From assembly GCA_031272075.1 (NCBI GenBank), contig JAISUK010000044.1, positions 62,001-126,000 of the forward strand: a DNA stretch of 64,000 nt. Direction: 5' to 3'. The notes below the pieces were generated by a model. The model was not told where the DNA came from and did no database searches. It saw nothing but the letters and a program-made list of their open reading frames with translations. The position numbers and the translations under genes were made by a program. The DNA comes from Dysgonamonadaceae bacterium. GTDB lineage: Bacteria > Bacteroidota > Bacteroidia > Bacteroidales > Azobacteroidaceae. Below are positions 44,305 through 53,692 of this stretch, piece by piece; position 1 is the stretch's first letter, and each line of letters opens with the position of its first letter.

Positions 44305-47300
44305 TTAGAATGTGATATTTATATTAAAGGTATAAGCGCTCGGCAACGTGGAGTTGGCTGATGAAGCTTGTTCGGGGTCGCGCCCGTGCCAGCGTTTGTC
44401 GGCTATCAGGAACAGGTTTGTCGCTTGAGCCGACAGTTCCATCGAGGCGATGTGGAACATCCTCGACCACTGACGCGGCATTAAATAACTCAGGTAGAGT
44501 CGATTCAAGCGGATGTTGTCGGTCGAAGCGACCCGTATGTCGGAACGGTCGTAGATCGATGTGCCGGAGATTACCGAGTAGGTAAGGAAGGACGATCCGT
44601 CGTAGTAACTGACGGTGGGACGTCGTCCGTCGCCATTCGCCAGCGTGTTGTATTGCTGGTAGTTGAACAGCGCGGGGATGTTGGTAAATTCCTCGTCGCC
44701 CGGTTGTTTCCAACGATTAATCAGTTCTTTGGGGACATTAAACATCGGGTCGAACACACGCGCTGACGATGTATTCGAATAGTTATAGAGGTTCGGTAAG
44801 CGTTTCACGCCGCCCAACTGATAGGCGAAGTCGGCATTCAAACGAAAATTCTTCCAGCGGGCATGCAATTTCAGGCCGCCGGTATGTGGCGCATAGAGGA
44901 GGCCGGATTTCACCAAGCCCGCCCGTTCCGAATAGAGCGTGTAGTTGGGATGTTCCTGGTCGTCGATGCCGATGTAAGTATGCTTGCCTTCGTCGTCGTA
45001 GAAGATGGGGAGGCCGGTGTCGTGATCCAGTCCGTAGAATTGGTAGGAATAGAGCGTGCCGAGCGGTTCGCCGACGATCAACGCATTGCCGTTGAGCTTA
45101 TCGCTGGTGGTGACTTCTTTGCCGTCGTTGGCTTTGGTCAGCGTATTTTTGTTGTAGCCGTAGATTACGCCGAGTCCGAGTTCCCAATCCTTCGATTTGA
45201 TGGGGTAGGCCATCAGGTCGATTTCGTACCCGACATTCTCAATGTCGCCGCCATTGATCTTGTAGCTGCTCAGCCCGTTTATCGCCGAGATCTGCTTGTA
45301 CATGATGGCGTCGGTGGTTTTTTTGTGATAAGCGTCAAACGAACCGGAGATGTGGCCGTTGAACAGCGAGAAGTCTAGCCCGGCATTGTAGGTCACAACT
45401 TTCTCCCAACGCAGGTCGGGATTGGGATAATAAGAAACGTACGATTCCCAAAGGCCGACCTCGGAATAAGGGATGGTGCGTATGGTTGATACCAGATCGG
45501 GCGATGTGTTTGTGTCCACCGATCCCAATGCGCCGTAGGAAGCGCGTAGAGCCAGGTAGTTCAATAACGGATTGTCTTTCAGGAACGCTTCGTTTGTCAG
45601 CGTATATTTCGCGCCGAGCGACCAATTGGGCAAAAAGCGGTATTTGGGATTCACGCCGAACTGATTGGAGCCGTCGGCGCGAATGGAGAACGAGCCGGTG
45701 AGCTTGTCTTTATAGGAATACGATCCCGAACCGATCCATGACAGGTAGTTCTGTTCGCTGTCGGTGATTGAGGGCGAGAGACTCGAACGGAAATAGGCGT
45801 AGTTGCTGGACGTTACGGTCGGGCTGAGGATCTGTCCTTCGGGAAACCAGCCGCGAATCGTTACGCCGAAGCCGTCGGACTTGACGGTGCGGATTTCGGA
45901 AATGGCTTCCGCACTGAAGGTATGCACGTCGTTGAACGTATTGTTGTAAGCGACGGCATTGCGTATCGTATAGGCTGTCTGTTTGGATTCACGATTGTTG
46001 TAGATGCCGCCGTAGGGGAGGGAGCTTGAGTTTGCCTTGTCCGATCCCGGCAGTTCGGCGCCGACCGCATAACCGCGGATAGCAGTCACGATATAAGAAT
46101 CTTCCGTTGCCGTAGAGACGCGGGTGGTGTTGGATTTGGAGATCGAGCCCGACAGTTTATAACGGAATCCTTTGTAGAAATTCCATTGCAGGTCGAGTTT
46201 GGTATTCAGTTGATCGACATCGGCGGTTTGTCCCGTCTGGCTGATTTCGTAGAGGTAGTTGCGAACCATCGCCGACTGATCGTCGTTGTAGGTCGAACTT
46301 GTTGTCTGCACCGGGTGGAAGAAATAGCTGCCGTCGTCGTTGTAGGCGGGGATGGTGCGCGCCGTATTGTACGCCCATGAATCGGGATTGACACCTGTAT
46401 AGAAACCGTGATTGCGCTGTGATGATGAGGATATCTGGAAATTGACGTACAGCTTCTTCGACAGCCACGATGTGAGTTTCAGCAATCCGTTGTAGCGGGT
46501 GCTTTCGCTGCCGATGGCTGTGCCCGGCGAATTGTTGTATCCGAGCGAGGCGTAGTAGGTGGCAGTTTCGGTGCCTCCGTTGATGCTCAGCGTGTGATTG
46601 GTGGTGACGGCATCGCGAAAGAGGAGGTCGTACCAGTCGGTATTGCGGTCGGACATCTGCTGCACGGCCGAAGTGAACTGATCGTAGGTCAATGCCTTAT
46701 TCAGATAGTCCAAATAGAGCGCTTCGTAGCCCACCACATTCGGCACGCGGGGATAGAGCAGGCTGGCGGCGATGATTTCCTGCGACAGCGTGATGCGTTC
46801 GCCGGCGTTCATCATGCCGAGATTGCTGTAGTTGACTCGCTCATTGATGGAGAAGTTGCCGTTGTATGTCGCCTGCGGCTTGCTGGCCTTGCCTTTTTTT
46901 GTGGAGACAACGATAACGCCATTGCCGGCGCGGACACCATAGAGTGCGGCGGCTGCGGCGTCTTTCAAGACATTGATCGATTCGATGTCTTGCGGATTGA
47001 TGCCCGCGATGGCGTTGCCGATCAGGTAGGCCGCATCGTCACCGTTGAGGTCGCTGTAGCTTACGCTCACCGGATCGTCGAGGATGATGCCGTCGAGCAC
47101 CCACAGCGGCGCTTTGTTGCCGAGGATGGAGGCGTTGCCGCGAATACGGATTTTGGGCGTGGCGCTCGGTTCGCCGCTACCAAGGGAGACCGACATGCCG
47201 GCCACTTGTCCGGCGAGCATCTGCGCTACCGACATCCGTGAGTCAGACATGATGTCGGTCGCCTCAATGCGCTTGGCGGCGCCGGTCAATTCATGCTTTG

Positions 47301-47952
47301 AGATTTCTCCATAACCGGTGACGATCACTTCGTCGAGTGCGAGCGGGTCTTCTTCGAGCCGCACCACCCAGTTTTGCTTGGGAATCGCGCTGACCGGGCA
47401 TGTTACCGATCGGTAACATATAAGTGAGAAGGTGATCACCTGGCTTTCATCGACTGTCAGCGAGAAGGCGCCATCGGGGTCGGTCAATGTGCCTGTGGGT
47501 GTTCCTTTCACATACACCAGCACGCTGGCAAGGGGCTCGCCCGACTTGTCGATCACTTTTCCGGAGACCGATGTCATTTGCGGGTTTTGTGGCGTGTCGC
47601 TTGCCGGAGTCCGCTGATTTGGTGTTTGCTTCTGCTTTTCTTTCAGCGTGATGTGGATAAACTGTCGGTCGATGGTATAGTCCAGCGGTTTATCGCCGAT
47701 CAGTTGTTTCAGCGCTTGTTCAATGTTGTCAGCTTCCACCTTACCCGACACGGTATAGTGGCTTATCTGATCATAGACAAACAAAATTTTGTAGTCCGTC
47801 AACTTCTCCAAGCGCTTAAACGCTTGTGAGAGCTGTTCATTCTTTAACTCAAGGCTAATCATTTTCTGCGTATCGGTATTTTGTACCGATGATTTCGCCA
47901 TCGCGATTTGCATCAACAACAGAGATAAAGATACAATGAATATTCTCTTCAT
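44305..47952 (-). CDS. SusC/RagA TonB-dependent outer-membrane transporter (locus 1)
   Basis: A 1,215-residue transporter with signal peptide, an N-terminal STN domain (about 30-110) that signals to FecR, a carboxypeptidase-regulatory-like beta domain (about 128-215), the TonB-box region LALDEVIVTGYGEISK, a plug domain with DAAAAALYGVRAGNGVIVVS and a large barrel ending in NSTLPSAYTFNINITF. The STN domain shows that it is a transducer, consistent with the FecR and ECF sigma genes upstream. It takes up the substrate bound by the partner SusD. Confidence 0.95.
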   Translation of the reverse strand: MKRIFIVSLSLLLMQIAMAKSSVQNTDTQKMISLELKNEQLSQAFKRLEKLTDYKILFVYDQISHYTVSGKVEADNIEQALKQLIGDKPLDYTIDRQFIHITLKEKQKQTPNQRTPASDTPQNPQMTSVSGKVIDKSGEPLASVLVYVKGTPTGTLTDPDGAFSLTVDESQVITFSLICYRSVTCPVSAIPKQNWVVRLEEDPLALDEVIVTGYGEISKHELTGAAKRIEATDIMSDSRMSVAQMLAGQVAGMSVSLGSGEPSATPKIRIRGNASILGNKAPLWVLDGIILDDPVSVSYSDLNGDDAAYLIGNAIAGINPQDIESINVLKDAAAAALYGVRAGNGVIVVSTKKGKASKPQATYNGNFSINERVNYSNLGMMNAGERITLSQEIIAASLLYPRVPNVVGYEALYLDYLNKALTYDQFTSAVQQMSDRNTDWYDLLFRDAVTTNHTLSINGGTETATYYASLGYNNSPGTAIGSESTRYNGLLKLTSWLSKKLYVNFQISSSSQRNHGFYTGVNPDSWAYNTARTIPAYNDDGSYFFHPVQTTSSTYNDDQSAMVRNYLYEISQTGQTADVDQLNTKLDLQWNFYKGFRYKLSGSISKSNTTRVSTATEDSYIVTAIRGYAVGAELPGSDKANSSSLPYGGIYNNRESKQTAYTIRNAVAYNNTFNDVHTFSAEAISEIRTVKSDGFGVTIRGWFPEGQILSPTVTSSNYAYFRSSLSPSITDSEQNYLSWIGSGSYSYKDKLTGSFSIRADGSNQFGVNPKYRFLPNWSLGAKYTLTNEAFLKDNPLLNYLALRASYGALGSVDTNTSPDLVSTIRTIPYSEVGLWESYVSYYPNPDLRWEKVVTYNAGLDFSLFNGHISGSFDAYHKKTTDAIMYKQISAINGLSSYKINGGDIENVGYEIDLMAYPIKSKDWELGLGVIYGYNKNTLTKANDGKEVTTSDKLNGNALIVGEPLGTLYSYQFYGLDHDTGLPIFYDDEGKHTYIGIDDQEHPNYTLYSERAGLVKSGLLYAPHTGGLKLHARWKNFRLNADFAYQLGGVKRLPNLYNYSNTSSARVFDPMFNVPKELINRWKQPGDEEFTNIPALFNYQQYNTLANGDGRRPTVSYYDGSSFLTYSVISGTSIYDRSDIRVASTDNIRLNRLYLSYLMPRQWSRMFHIASMELSAQATNLFLIADKRWHGRDPEQASSANSTLPSAYTFNINITF

Positions 47953-48095
47953 TTTTAGATTAAAGTTGTGAAACTGTTCGTCAGACAGTTTCGGATTAAT
48001 ACTGTTAACGCATTTATAAAAATATAATGATAGACGGACAGTGTGTGCGATCGGGTACTTTTGTCGGCAATTAATTATCCGATTTTTTTTTGGTG

Positions 48096-49247
48096 TTAGT
48101 CGATATATACTGTGTCGCCTACCGAACGGACGTTGATGATTTTCATGCGATTGAGCAGGATGAGCGCCTGCTCGAGCGTGTCGTGACGGTCGCAGAAGTA
48201 GCGCATGCTGTATTTCATTACATTTGAGTTATTGAAAATGACATTGATATTATACCACCTTCCCAGGCTCTGCATGATGTCGATGAGCGGGACGTCGTCG
48301 AAGTAGAAATAGCCTTGTTTCCAATAGATATATGCGTCCACATCGACCGATTTGACGAGGAACGAGCCTTCGGCTTGCCATTGGGCGTCTTGTCCGGGGA
48401 TCAGCGTCGTGAACACCTCTTTTCTGTGCGGGTCGCCCACTTCGATGCTACCGTTGATCAGCGTCACGTGCGAATCGTGTGCGGCATAATTGCGCACATT
48501 GAGTTCCGTTCCCAGAACACGCACCTGCATCTGCTCCGTCTGAATGACAAACGGGTGAGCGGAATCTTTTGCCACTTGGAAATACGCTTCTCCCTGCAAA
48601 GCGACGCTGCGCACTGCCCCGTCGAACCGTGAGGGGTATTCGAGACGGCTTTCCGCATTCATCCACACGGTGGTGCCATCCGACAGCACGACTTTGAAAT
48701 CTTGTCCGCGAGGCGTGGTCAAGGTGTGCATTTCCACCTTTTGCGGCGCGGTATAGGTCAACGACAGCGTGTCGCGACGGTCGAGCAAGGTGCCGAACGA
48801 TGCCAACGCATCGTCTTTGGTGTCGTGTGCCAACACGAGGGCTTCGCCGGTTGTGGTTTGTAGAACGACTTGCTGCACGGCATCTATCGCTTGGAAAGCC
48901 ACCACTTCTTCGTTGCGGCGCAGGTTGCCTGCCCACCACAGGTAGCCCAAGAAGAGCAATGCGGCGGCAGCAACGCCGGATATCGATATCCAGAGCGTAC
49001 GACGCACGGACTTTTTCTGCGTCCGGTGTTGGAAGCGATTCCATTCGTCGTTCACATTTGTCGGCAGTGGATCGTATCTCAGCAAAAGCGCGCTCCTGCT
49101 GTTCACGAAGTCCTTATACGCGCGCATGGCTTCGTCGTCCTGCAAGAGGCGATCTTTCTCCTCGTCGGTCAATGCCCGTCCCCGCTCAGTCAGTTCGATG
49201 ATCTCTTCCAGCGGATCTTTTTCCAATTTGTTATTATCTTTTGTCAT
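48096..49247 (-). CDS. FecR-family anti-sigma factor (locus 1)
   Basis: A 383-residue inner-membrane regulator: cytoplasmic N-terminal part, a membrane segment near residues 85-105 (LWISISGVAAAALLFLGYLW), the periplasmic FecR domain (TTPRGQDFKVVLSDGTTVWM, LQGEAYFQVAKD) and a C-terminal DUF4974 domain (YIYWKQGYFYFDDVPLIDIM). It holds the ECF sigma inactive until the STN domain of SusC reports substrate. It starts 53 bases after the sigma gene and lies 143 bases upstream of SusC. Confidence 0.93.
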   Translation of the reverse strand: MTKDNNKLEKDPLEEIIELTERGRALTDEEKDRLLQDDEAMRAYKDFVNSRSALLLRYDPLPTNVNDEWNRFQHRTQKKSVRRTLWISISGVAAAALLFLGYLWWAGNLRRNEEVVAFQAIDAVQQVVLQTTTGEALVLAHDTKDDALASFGTLLDRRDTLSLTYTAPQKVEMHTLTTPRGQDFKVVLSDGTTVWMNAESRLEYPSRFDGAVRSVALQGEAYFQVAKDSAHPFVIQTEQMQVRVLGTELNVRNYAAHDSHVTLINGSIEVGDPHRKEVFTTLIPGQDAQWQAEGSFLVKSVDVDAYIYWKQGYFYFDDVPLIDIMQSLGRWYNINVIFNNSNVMKYSMRYFCDRHDTLEQALILLNRMKIINVRSVGDTVYID

Positions 49248-49300
49248 CGTGTTGTTTCACAATATTTCTTATCTGTATAATTGACGTTTTCGTTGTCCTT

Positions 49301-49810
49301 TCAGGTACTTTCTTCAGGATCAATTTTGGAAATCTTTCCTCGCAGCGTTTTCAGCGCTTTGACGATGTGCTTTTTCACGGCGTCGGTAGTGACTCCCAAT
49401 TCTTCGGCCACTTCTTTGTACGATTTTTTGTGAAGATAACATTCTTGCAGGATCAGACGGGTTTTCGGTGCGAGATCGTCCAGCATTCGGTACATCGTCC
49501 GTATGCGTTCGTCCAGCTCCTCGTAGTCTGTCCCATCTTGATACATTTGCAGATAAAAAGCGGCATGTTTTTCTTCCACCATCTTGTGCCGTATGTAGTC
49601 GATACATCTGTTACGGATGCAGGAATACATGTAGTTGTTCCAATTGACGACATTCCGGTTGCCCCGCGCCGTCTCCTTCCACGCATACTCGAAAGCATCG
49701 CTCACGATGTCTTTGCACTCTTCCGGATTGGGGATAAACTGAAGAGCGAAATAGAAGTACCGTGCATAATTGTCCTTGAAGAACCGTTCAAAGTCGATGC
49801 TCTGTTTCAA
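49301..49810 (-). CDS. ECF sigma factor, FecI-like (locus 1)
   Basis: A sigma-70 family factor of 169 residues from the TTG at 49810. Region 2 (IPNPEECKDIVSDAFEYAWK) and region 4 (LEECYLHKKSYKEVAEELGV-like helix) are clear. The open frame extends to a GTG at 49900, but a TAnnTTTG promoter lies inside that extension (49869-49876), so the start after the promoter is favoured; there is no ATG. It directs RNA polymerase to its own uptake locus once released from FecR. The gene is divergent from putA. Confidence 0.88.
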   Translation of the reverse strand: MKQSIDFERFFKDNYARYFYFALQFIPNPEECKDIVSDAFEYAWKETARGNRNVVNWNNYMYSCIRNRCIDYIRHKMVEEKHAAFYLQMYQDGTDYEELDERIRTMYRMLDDLAPKTRLILQECYLHKKSYKEVAEELGVTTDAVKKHIVKALKTLRGKISKIDPEEST

Positions 49811-49868
49811 AGTAGCAGTATTATTGATGAATTGTTGGTCGACCCGACTTTTTTTTCGGGTTATTCTG

Positions 49869-49876
49869 CAAAAATA
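49869..49876 (-). promoter_or_regulatory. -7 element for the locus 1 sigma gene
   Basis: Minus-strand TATTTTTG matches TAnnTTTG, 58 bases before the proposed TTG start. Confidence 0.5.
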
Positions 49877-49888
49877 AAAAATATTTCT

Positions 49889-49896
49889 TACTTTTG
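49889..49896 (+). promoter_or_regulatory. -7 element for putA and its leader
   Basis: TACTTTTG matches TAnnTTTG. The expected transcript has a leader of about 220 bases before the putA ATG. Confidence 0.6.
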
Positions 49897-49940
49897 CCAC
49901 GTAATGAGATAAATTATAAATTACTTAAACTGCAAAAGCC

Positions 49941-50036
49941 ATGAAACGTCGTCGATACTTATTCGATCGCTTCTCACCACAAGCCCTGCAAACGTTGCAT
50001 CGTTACCGGGCGGTCATGTTTAGTCCTACCATATAA
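49941..50036 (+). CDS. Small basic leader ORF upstream of putA
   Basis: A 31-codon frame beginning MKRRRYLFDRF and ending MFSPTI with its own ATG, between the putA promoter and gene. Two of its 31 residues are Pro and five or six are Arg. It is followed by a perfect 5-bp hairpin. It may be a translated leader that affects putA expression, or a chance frame; no homologues come to mind. Confidence 0.35.
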   Translation: MKRRRYLFDRFSPQALQTLHRYRAVMFSPTI

Positions 50037-50048
50037 ATAAATGTGTGT

Positions 50049-50063
50049 CCGGAGCAAATCCGG
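50049..50063 (+). promoter_or_regulatory. Short hairpin in the putA leader
   Basis: CCGGA, loop GCAAA, TCCGG, followed after a gap by a T-rich stretch. It lies between the small leader ORF and putA. A role in attenuation is possible but the stem is short. Confidence 0.3.
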
Positions 50064-50119
50064 CGTTTTCCGTTGAAATTTTATTTTTTTACTTACACAT
50101 TTATTTATTATTTATCATT

Positions 50120-53100
50120 ATGAACAATCTTCAACCTACACTTACCGAAGTACAGGAGTGGGCGCTCAAACTGTACAATACCTGTGAACAAACGATTACC
50201 GAATCGGAGCGCAAAGAACAACACAAGTACGCCGTCATGGTGCAACGACCGCAGGACAAGAAATTCCTGGTCAAGATGCTCGACGAATCGTCGCAGATAC
50301 GCGATCACCGGAAGCTGGCCAAACGCATCAAATGGATGCTTGACTGCTATGGGGTGCCGAAATTCCTCAACAAACGCGATGCTTTCCTGTTTAAGATGTA
50401 TCAGGTGGTCGGCCACTATTTTGACTTTATCGCCATCCCCATCATCAAGAAACGGTTGCGGATGGATACTTCGAAGATCATCATCGACGAGGCGCGTCCC
50501 CGCATGACGCGGCACTTGGCGCGTCGCTACAAGGAACGGATCGGACAGAATGTCAACCTATTGGGCGAAGTTGTGCTGGGAAACGAAGAAGCCGATCATC
50601 GCTACCATCACTACCTGGAAGCGCTGGAATCGCCCGACATCAATTATATCTCCGTAAAAATATCGGGAATTTATGCCCAGACGCATGCTTTGAATTACGA
50701 GGAAAGTTTCCCGGAGCTCGTGGCGCGTATGTCTGCGCTCTACCAGAAAGCCATCGACTTTCCCTATACCGACGAAGACGGTGTGACGCGCGCCAAATTC
50801 ATCAATCTGGATATGGAAGAATACAAAGATTCGCATTTCACCCTGCGCCTGTTTAAAGAAGTGCTCTCGTTGCCGCAATTCAAGCATTATTCTGCGGGCA
50901 TTGTGGTGCAGTCCTACCTGCCGGACGCTTACGATTTCCAGACGGAACTGCTGGCGTTTGCCAAAGCGCGGGCGGCTGCAGGCGGGGCGCCGCTGAAGAT
51001 GCGACTGGTGAAAGGTTGCAACCTGGAGATGGAGACAGTGGTGTCGTCGCTGCGTGGCTGGCCGAATCCCATCCGTCCGTCGAAAACAGAAGTCGACGCC
51101 AACTACCTGCACCTGCTGGAACGGGGATTGTTGCCCGAAAATGCACAAGTGCTGCATCTGGGTGTCGCCTCCCACAATTTTTTTACCATTGCATACGCCT
51201 ACCTGCTGGCGAAACAGTATGGCACAACCCAATACATGACTTTCGAGATGCTGGAAGGCATGGCTAATCATCTGTGGCGGGCGCAGTCGTTGCTCGGCAA
51301 CCGTGTGATCCTGTATACGCCGGTGGTGAAAAACGAACATTTTCTGAATGCCGTCTCCTACCTGGTGCGCCGCATGGATGAAAATACGGCGCCGGACAAC
51401 TTCCTGACACATTCGTTCAACCTGCGACCGGATACGGAAGAATGGCATTTTCTGTCGAAGCAGTTTGAAGATGCTTATGCGATGCGCGACCATTTGTCGC
51501 ACAGCTCGCCGCGGACACAAGACCGCCTGAAGCCCTACGTCGATGTTGCGCCTTCGGATGTGATGAAGAATGAGCCGGATACCGATTTCGACCTCGCGCA
51601 AAATCAGGAATGGGTGAGAAAAATCATTGCGGAATGGAAAAAACCTGCTTCCGCACAACCGCAGATCATCCCATTGCAGATTGGTGCGGAAACGGTGGTC
51701 TGCGAAAAACGTTTCCGCTATTTCGACCGCTGTCAGGATGAGGAAGTTTGCCTCTACGAGATGTCGCAGGCAAACAATGAACAGATCAAAAAAATCATCT
51801 CCATTGCAGAAACCGATCCGGCAGCATGGCGGACAACCACACTTGAACAAAGGCACCGCATCATGTATGCTGCGGCCAACAACCTGGCGGCGATGCGTGG
51901 CGATCTGATCGGCTGCATGTGCGCCGTCACCGGCAAGACCATCACCGAAGGCGACGTGGAAGTGTCGGAAGGGGTCGATTATGCCCGTTTCTATACGACT
52001 GCCATGAAGCAATTCGCTGCCTTGGATACTGTCGAGATGAAGCCCAAAGGCACCGTCCTGGTGATTTCTCCCTGGAATTTCCCCTGCGCCATCCCGATTG
52101 GCGGGATTGTGGCGGGGCTGGCAGGCGGGAATACGGTCATCCTGAAGCCCGCGACCGTTGCGGCTCCGGTGGCATGGTTGTTTGCCGAAGCCTTCTGGCG
52201 GGCAGGCGTGCCGAAAGAAGCGCTGCAAGTCGTCATCACCGACCGCGAAGCCTTGCAGACATTGACTGCGGCGCCAGCCATCAAACATATCATCCTCACC
52301 GGCGGAACCGATACAGCGCAGGCCATCGCCAAATCCAATCCGACAACGCCCTTATCGGCCGAAACGGGCGGCAAGAATGCCATCATCCTGACGGCGTCGG
52401 GCGACCGCGACCATGCCATCTTGAATATCGTCACTTCGGCTTTCGGCAATGCCGGACAGAAATGTTCGTCGTGTTCGCTGTTGCTGGTAGAACGGTCGGT
52501 GTACGAAGACAAGCAATTCCAGGCAAAACTGAAAGATGCGGCCACAAGCCTGAAAGTCGGCAGTGTGTGGAATCCGGGCAATATCGTCGGCCCGATGATC
52601 ACCAACCACAACGACAAACTGTTGCAGGCGTTGACACTCGAAGAAGGAGAATCGTGGCTGGTGGCGCCCCGTTTTATCGATGCGCAGCGCTACATCCTGG
52701 CGCCGACCATCAAATGGGGAGTCAAGCCGGGGAATTTTTCGTTCCGCACCGAACTGTTCGCCCCGTTGTTGAGCGTGGCGTGCATCGACAACCTGAAAGA
52801 AGGCATTGCCCTGGTCAACGGACTGGACTACGGCCTGACATCCGGTCTGCAAAGCCTGGATGAAAACGAACAGCGCTTATGGAAAAATGACATTATGGCA
52901 GGAAATCTCTATATCAACCGCGGCATCACGGGCGCCATCGTCAACCGTCAACCTTTCGGCGGCATGAAACTTTCTGCTTTCGGCGGCGGCATCAAGGCAG
53001 GAGGGCCGAACTACTGCACCTGCTTTGTCGAGATTGCCGACAAGCAAGGCGCTACTGCGGATTACGAAACGAGTTACAAGCGGGCATACGAGCAGGAATT

Positions 53101-53557
53101 TTCCATTGCACGCGATATCAACAATCTGTATGGCGAACAAAACCTGTTCCGCTACCTGCCGTTGCGCAGTATGGCGCTGCGCTTGTTTCCCGGCGACAGC
53201 CACGAACAGGCGGTAATGATCGCGCTGGCAGCGAAAATTTGTCGCACACCACTCACCGTCAGTGTCGACCCTGCCGATGACCGTCCGGCACTGTCTGCCG
53301 ACTTGGACTGTGAGATCCGCCAGGAGTCGCTGAATGAGTTCCTGGAACGGTTGCCGCAGTACGAACGCATCCGCACCTGTTCGCCCCAGATTCCCCTGGC
53401 GATGTACGAACGGGCGGCTGCGACGGACAAATACATCGCTACGGCGCCTCCGGTAAGGGAAGGTCGCCTGGAACTGATCCATTACATCAAGGAGCAGAGC
53501 ATCGCTTTCGAGTACCACCGTTACGGGAGCATTTCGGACATTCCGATTTGTGAGTAG
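50120..53557 (+). CDS. putA: Bifunctional proline dehydrogenase / L-glutamate gamma-semialdehyde dehydrogenase
   Basis: A 1,145-residue PutA-like enzyme. The N-terminal half holds the FAD-dependent proline dehydrogenase barrel (VKISGIYAQTHALNYEE, MRLVKGCNLEMETV, LGVASHNFFTIAYAYLL). The C-terminal half is an aldehyde dehydrogenase with ISPWNFPCAIPIGG, ETGGKNAIIL and the catalytic Cys in GNAGQKCSSCS. Together they oxidise proline to glutamate with channelling of the intermediate. No DNA-binding RHH domain is visible at the N-terminus, so it is not a self-regulating PutA. The frame is open to 50045, but the ATG at 50120 is chosen. It lies between the two uptake loci. Confidence 0.94.
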   Translation: MNNLQPTLTEVQEWALKLYNTCEQTITESERKEQHKYAVMVQRPQDKKFLVKMLDESSQIRDHRKLAKRIKWMLDCYGVPKFLNKRDAFLFKMYQVVGHYFDFIAIPIIKKRLRMDTSKIIIDEARPRMTRHLARRYKERIGQNVNLLGEVVLGNEEADHRYHHYLEALESPDINYISVKISGIYAQTHALNYEESFPELVARMSALYQKAIDFPYTDEDGVTRAKFINLDMEEYKDSHFTLRLFKEVLSLPQFKHYSAGIVVQSYLPDAYDFQTELLAFAKARAAAGGAPLKMRLVKGCNLEMETVVSSLRGWPNPIRPSKTEVDANYLHLLERGLLPENAQVLHLGVASHNFFTIAYAYLLAKQYGTTQYMTFEMLEGMANHLWRAQSLLGNRVILYTPVVKNEHFLNAVSYLVRRMDENTAPDNFLTHSFNLRPDTEEWHFLSKQFEDAYAMRDHLSHSSPRTQDRLKPYVDVAPSDVMKNEPDTDFDLAQNQEWVRKIIAEWKKPASAQPQIIPLQIGAETVVCEKRFRYFDRCQDEEVCLYEMSQANNEQIKKIISIAETDPAAWRTTTLEQRHRIMYAAANNLAAMRGDLIGCMCAVTGKTITEGDVEVSEGVDYARFYTTAMKQFAALDTVEMKPKGTVLVISPWNFPCAIPIGGIVAGLAGGNTVILKPATVAAPVAWLFAEAFWRAGVPKEALQVVITDREALQTLTAAPAIKHIILTGGTDTAQAIAKSNPTTPLSAETGGKNAIILTASGDRDHAILNIVTSAFGNAGQKCSSCSLLLVERSVYEDKQFQAKLKDAATSLKVGSVWNPGNIVGPMITNHNDKLLQALTLEEGESWLVAPRFIDAQRYILAPTIKWGVKPGNFSFRTELFAPLLSVACIDNLKEGIALVNGLDYGLTSGLQSLDENEQRLWKNDIMAGNLYINRGITGAIVNRQPFGGMKLSAFGGGIKAGGPNYCTCFVEIADKQGATADYETSYKRAYEQEFSIARDINNLYGEQNLFRYLPLRSMALRLFPGDSHEQAVMIALAAKICRTPLTVSVDPADDRPALSADLDCEIRQESLNEFLERLPQYERIRTCSPQIPLAMYERAAATDKYIATAPPVREGRLELIHYIKEQSIAFEYHRYGSISDIPICE

Positions 53558-53670
53558 TGGGGTCTTATTATAATTTGATAAGTTATGGATTTTTTAGAAT
53601 ACAAAGGGTATAGGGGGAGCGTTGAATACAGCAAGGCCGATAACTGTCTATGTGGGGAATTTAAATATCG

Positions 53671-53692
53671 CCCCCAGACTGTTATCTGGGGG
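53671..53692 (-). terminator. Hairpin spanning the stop codon of the locus 2 thioredoxin gene
   Basis: CCCCCAGA and TCTGGGGG form an 8-bp, GC-rich stem with a 6-base loop. The minus-strand TAA stop lies in the loop. It could end the long locus 2 operon and also block read-through from putA. The T run is weak. Confidence 0.55.

Noticed and set aside
49241-49912. Plus-strand frame over the locus 1 sigma gene
   Set aside because: Phe/Val-rich product complementary to a gene with clear sigma regions 2 and 4.
50558-52288. 576-codon open frame antisense to putA
   Set aside because: Long only because putA has few stop codons in that frame; no domain and Arg/His/Gln-rich.
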